Shown here: one piece after another, positions 6,197-8,886 of the stretch
How positions within the stretch are numbered: position 1 is the stretch's first letter
Layout: every line of letters starts with the position of its first letter
Origin: Dysgonomonas sp.
GTDB lineage: Bacteria > Bacteroidota > Bacteroidia > Bacteroidales > Dysgonomonadaceae
Direction of reading: 5' to 3'
Assembly (NCBI GenBank): GCA_003523545.1
Contig: DQAM01000506.1
Location: 1-8,886, forward strand
Length of the DNA: 8,886 nucleotides
Made by a program: the position numbers and the translations under genes
Notes under the pieces: model-generated
Databases searched by the model: none
What the model saw: the letters and a program-made list of their open reading frames with translations, nothing else
What the model was told of the DNA's origin: nothing

Positions 6197-8095
6197 ATGG
6201 ATATTTTTCACCAGATACTTCGTAAATATTGGGGATATGAAAAATTCCGGCCTCTTCAGGAAAACATAATTCATTCGGTATTTGAAGGAAAGGACACTTT
6301 AGGATTAATGCCTACCGGTGGGGGTAAATCCTTGACCTTCCAGGTTCCGGCAATGGCTATGCAGGGTACATGTCTCGTAGTGACTCCATTGATAGCATTG
6401 ATGAAGGATCAGGTAGATAATCTTAAAAATATAGGCATCAAAGCACTTGCGGTTTATTCAGGAATGTCTCATAATGAGATATTAATCACGCTTGAGAATG
6501 CAGTTTTAGGAGACTATAAATTTTTGTATGTGTCTCCCGAGCGGCTAGGAACGAAGCTCTTCAAAGAGAAGCTTTCTGCCATGAATATCTGTTTATTGGT
6601 AGTGGACGAAGCCCATTGTATTTCTCAGTGGGGATATGATTTCCGCCCTTCTTATATGAATATTGCCGAGATAAGGCAGCAATTGCCGGAAGTGCCTGTA
6701 TTGGCTCTGACTGCTACCGCTACTCCCGATGTAATCGAAGATATCCAAACAATTCTCCATTTCAAGGAGAAAAACCTATTTAAGAAGAGTTTCAAAAGAG
6801 ATAACCTCGCATATATTGTCCGTGAGACAGAAAATAAAATAGAATCATTAATCCGCATCTTTGAAAAAATAAGAGGAACAGCTATCGTGTATGTTAGAAG
6901 CCGCCAGCGTACTAAAGAAATTGCTTCCGAGCTTGTTAAATACGGCTTTTCAGCAGATTTTTATCATGCGGGGCTTAATTATGATGAGAAAATCCACAGG
7001 CAAAACGCCTGGAAGAATGACGAATGTCCTATAATTGTCTCTACGAATGCTTTCGGTATGGGAATTGACAAACCCGATGTAAGGGTAGTTGTCCATATGG
7101 ATCTGCCGAACTCGCTGGAAGAATATTATCAGGAAGCGGGTAGGGCAGGGCGCGATGGAGAAAAGTCATATGCGGTTATCCTATATTCAAAAACGGATAG
7201 TACAAAGTTAAAGAAGAGAATTGCTGATGAATACCCTGAGAAAGATTTTATCCGCAATGTTTATGAATCATTATGCTATTTTTTTCAGATAGCGGAAGGA
7301 TTCGGACTTAATAGTGCTTATGATTTCAATTTATACCAGTTTTGTTCTGTTTATAAATACCCTGTTTTACCCACTCATAATGCATTGAAAATCTTAGATC
7401 TTGCCGGATATATCAATTATACGGACGAAGTGGATAATCAATCGCGGATGATGTTTACAATTTATAGGGACGAATTGTATAAATACGAATTTGATAAAGA
7501 TATAGAGATAATTATTAATACCATATTAAGATTGTATACAGGTCTTTTTGCCGATTATGTTTCCATCAACGAAGGAACTATAGCCGCATATCTGCAATGC
7601 AGCCGTAATGAAGTGTATGAGATGCTTAAGAGATTATCCAAAAGGAATATCATAGATTATGTTCCATTTAAGAAAACTCCTTTTATAATTTTCACGCAGC
7701 CTCGCCTTGCTTTAAAATATTTAAACATTTCAAAAAATGTTTATGAAAAAAGAAAAGAACGCTTTATCAACCGCATTGCCGGCATCACAGAATATGCAGA
7801 AAATACCGATATCTGCCGAAGCCGGATTTTATTGAACTATTTCGGCGAGAAAGAATCTGACGGTTGCGGCCAATGTGATGTGTGTAAAAAATTAAATAAT
7901 GTATCTACCGATTCTGTTTTTAATGATATATCTGTTTTTATTCGGGATATTTTGAATAATAAACCCTGTGAAATGGTTGAGTTATTACAGCTTTTAGAAG
8001 GTTTTGATAAAGAAAACGTAATAAAGATTATACGATTTCAACTCGACCAGGGGATTCTTTCACAGAGAGACGGCTTACTTTACATGAATGAATAG
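6197..8095 (+). CDS. RecQ-family ATP-dependent DNA helicase (long-linker type, no HRDC domain)
   Basis: This 632-residue protein is a superfamily-2 3'-5' DNA helicase. Motifs in order: GYEKFRPLQ (motif 0, 13-21), TGGGKS (Walker A, 40-45), TPLIALMKDQV (63-73), YVSPERL (111-117), DEAH with the RecQ aromatic-rich loop CISQWGYDFRPSY (137-153), LTATAT (171-176), IVYVRSRQ (230-237), STNAFGMGIDKPDVR (282-296) and YYQEAGRAGRDG (310-321). Zinc-site cysteines are 540, 557, 560 and 563 (CRSRILLNYFGE...CGQCDVC). About 220 residues lie between motif VI and the first zinc Cys, far more than the roughly 50 in E. coli RecQ, and contain a likely winged-helix region (about 455-500). A short helical tail (570-632) follows, with no HRDC. 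Catalytic residues are intact. This is a RecQ-like paralogue rather than classical RecQ. It shares strand and cluster with recJ, its usual partner in DNA-end resection. Confidence 0.95.
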   Translation: MDIFHQILRKYWGYEKFRPLQENIIHSVFEGKDTLGLMPTGGGKSLTFQVPAMAMQGTCLVVTPLIALMKDQVDNLKNIGIKALAVYSGMSHNEILITLENAVLGDYKFLYVSPERLGTKLFKEKLSAMNICLLVVDEAHCISQWGYDFRPSYMNIAEIRQQLPEVPVLALTATATPDVIEDIQTILHFKEKNLFKKSFKRDNLAYIVRETENKIESLIRIFEKIRGTAIVYVRSRQRTKEIASELVKYGFSADFYHAGLNYDEKIHRQNAWKNDECPIIVSTNAFGMGIDKPDVRVVVHMDLPNSLEEYYQEAGRAGRDGEKSYAVILYSKTDSTKLKKRIADEYPEKDFIRNVYESLCYFFQIAEGFGLNSAYDFNLYQFCSVYKYPVLPTHNALKILDLAGYINYTDEVDNQSRMMFTIYRDELYKYEFDKDIEIIINTILRLYTGLFADYVSINEGTIAAYLQCSRNEVYEMLKRLSKRNIIDYVPFKKTPFIIFTQPRLALKYLNISKNVYEKRKERFINRIAGITEYAENTDICRSRILLNYFGEKESDGCGQCDVCKKLNNVSTDSVFNDISVFIRDILNNKPCEMVELLQLLEGFDKENVIKIIRFQLDQGILSQRDGLLYMNE

Positions 8096-8213
8096 GTTAT
8101 CTGAACTAATGCCGTGTACTTAATATTGAATTTTTTGTTTTTCATTTTTTAATAAAGCAGATAATTTGTAATTAAACTTTCTTTGATTTTAAAGAGTTCA
8201 TAAATCATCTAAT

Positions 8214-8221
8214 TATATTTG
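8214..8221 (+). promoter_or_regulatory. Possible -7 promoter box for thioredoxin
   Basis: TATATTTG matches TAnnTTTG exactly but ends only 8 bases before the thioredoxin ATG at 8230, so a transcript from it would be nearly leaderless. The nearest upstream TTTG (8182-8185) is too far for a standard -33. The rest of the 134-bp gap (8096-8229) is AT-rich with T-runs but no convincing terminator hairpin. Confidence 0.25.
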
Positions 8222-8229
8222 TTGATATT

Positions 8230-8529
8230 ATGGAAAGTTTTAAAGATATTATTAATGGAGACAAACCTGTATTGGTTGATTTTTATGCGGCCTGGTGTGG
8301 ACCGTGCAGGACTATGGCTCCTGTTATCGAATCGTTGGGAAGGGAATTATCGGATAGTATCCGCGTTCTTAAGATAGATATAGATAAGAATTTTTCTGCT
8401 TCCAACCATTACCGGGTTCAGTCGGTTCCTACCTTTATGATTTTCAAAAAAGGTGAAGTCGTATGGAGAGCGTCCGGTGCTATGGAAAAAAGCTTACTGT
8501 TACAGCAATTAAAACAATTTATCGATTAG
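8230..8529 (+). CDS. Thioredoxin
   Basis: This 99-residue protein is a complete single-domain cytoplasmic thioredoxin, a protein-disulfide reductase. It has the active site AAWCGPC (20-26, Cys23 and Cys26), the preceding strand VLVDFYA, the strand IRVLKIDID (44-52), the cis-proline loop SVPTF (65-69, Pro67) and the closing strand-helix FMIFKKGEVV...LKQFID. It lacks a signal peptide and is slightly shorter than E. coli TrxA because of a trimmed N-terminus, normal for Bacteroidota. It lies 134 bp after the helicase gene on the same strand and ends 23 bp from the convergent histidine kinase gene. Bacteroidota carry several thioredoxins, so no specific gene symbol is given. Nothing links it specifically to the repair genes beyond position. 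Confidence 0.95.
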   Translation: MESFKDIINGDKPVLVDFYAAWCGPCRTMAPVIESLGRELSDSIRVLKIDIDKNFSASNHYRVQSVPTFMIFKKGEVVWRASGAMEKSLLLQQLKQFID

Positions 8530-8552
8530 GCTGCAATCAATTAAAAACTAGA

Positions 8553-8886
8553 TTATTTGAAAGTAAGAATAAACTTTGTGCCGTATTCTTCACCCGTTTC
8601 GACTTTTATTTTACAATGGATCGACTTGGCAAGGTTCCGTATTATTATAAGGCCTGCACCTCTTTTAGATACTTTATTTTCATCCTCGCTCAAAAGAAGG
8701 TAGATGTATTGATTTTCTATTTTTTTTCCTTGGTTCTCTATGGACAATACTACATTTTGCTTCTCTTTCCTGGCTTTCCAAACAATAGGTCTATCTATAT
8801 TTAAAGATGCATTGATGGCATTCTGTGTAAAATTACGAACAATTGTTTTCAAATAATTTTCGTCTGTTTTCAGGAATAAATCTTCT
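8553..8886 (-). CDS. Sensor histidine kinase, C-terminal catalytic (HATPase) part
   Basis: The frame is open from the right edge to a TAA at 8553-8555; the gene continues beyond the window, so no start is present. Its last 110 residues are the C-terminal part of a GHKL-type ATP-binding domain. They include an N box (LKTIVRNFTQNAINAS, with the Mg-coordinating Asn), a G1-like segment (SIENQGKKI), a G2-like segment (KRGAGLIIIRNLAKSI), and the final strands IKVETGEEYGTKFILTF typical of kinase C-termini. The G1 box has Asn where the adenine-contacting Asp is usual, and G2 lacks the second GL of GTGLGL. Because the last residues end the domain, no receiver or output domain follows, so this is not a C-terminally extended hybrid kinase. 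Sensor and phosphoacceptor domains lie off the window, so the signal is unknown. The gene is convergent with thioredoxin, with 23 bp between stops. Confidence 0.82.
   Translation of the reverse strand, partial: EDLFLKTDENYLKTIVRNFTQNAINASLNIDRPIVWKARKEKQNVVLSIENQGKKIENQYIYLLLSEDENKVSKRGAGLIIIRNLAKSIHCKIKVETGEEYGTKFILTFK

Noticed and set aside
8530..8552. Possible bidirectional terminator between thioredoxin and the convergent kinase
   Set aside because: Only a 4-bp GATT/AATC pairing can be found around this 23-bp spacer, with no G-C-rich stem, so no terminator can be supported from sequence.
8463..8804. 113-codon plus-strand open frame overlapping thioredoxin and the kinase
   Set aside because: It overlaps the thioredoxin 3' end in another frame and lies antisense to the clearly real histidine kinase domain. 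Its translation shows no family features.

Overview
The window looks like chromosomal DNA of a Bacteroidota bacterium, most likely order Bacteroidales. Three things suggest this: AT-rich intergenic DNA with TAnnTTTG-type -7 promoter boxes, genes mostly without Shine-Dalgarno sequences, and a TonB-dependent receptor with an N-terminal carboxypeptidase-regulatory-like domain ending in a DEVVVTG segment. A genus such as Dysgonomonas is only a guess. I see no tRNA, rRNA, insertion sequence, CRISPR array or prophage gene.

Layout. At the left edge, on the minus strand, is the start of a small two-cluster 4Fe-4S ferredoxin, probably the delta-type subunit of a 2-oxoacid:ferredoxin oxidoreductase. 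It diverges from a plus-strand gene for an 801-residue TonB-dependent outer-membrane receptor; the shared 278-bp spacer carries a candidate promoter for each direction. A 250-bp spacer with strong inverted repeats follows. Then comes a plus-strand run: recJ, a metallo-beta-lactamase-fold lipoprotein, a YbaK/ProRS-like domain protein, a RecQ-family helicase and a thioredoxin. At the right edge, convergent with thioredoxin, is the C-terminal catalytic part of a sensor histidine kinase.

How the genes may work together. RecJ (5'-3' ssDNA exonuclease) and RecQ (3'-5' helicase) are partners in RecF-pathway end processing, so their shared strand and closeness suggest a repair cluster. The two genes between them, a predicted surface or periplasmic lipoprotein hydrolase and an aminoacyl-tRNA-deacylase-like protein, have no obvious repair role but are packed tightly (23-bp and 1-bp gaps). 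Thioredoxin sits 134 bp after recQ and may have its own promoter.

The most unusual part is the recJ leader (about 2997-3131). It holds a 20-bp perfect palindrome, a 13-codon open reading frame with an AGGAG Shine-Dalgarno whose TAA stop overlaps the recJ start (TAATG), a hairpin that hides this AGGAG, and an upstream second copy of ACAGGA able to pair with the same partner strand. Together these look like a possible translational switch. The functional reading is inference, but the sequence elements are directly visible. The remainder is ordinary core-genome content, and I do not see a clearly new multi-gene system.
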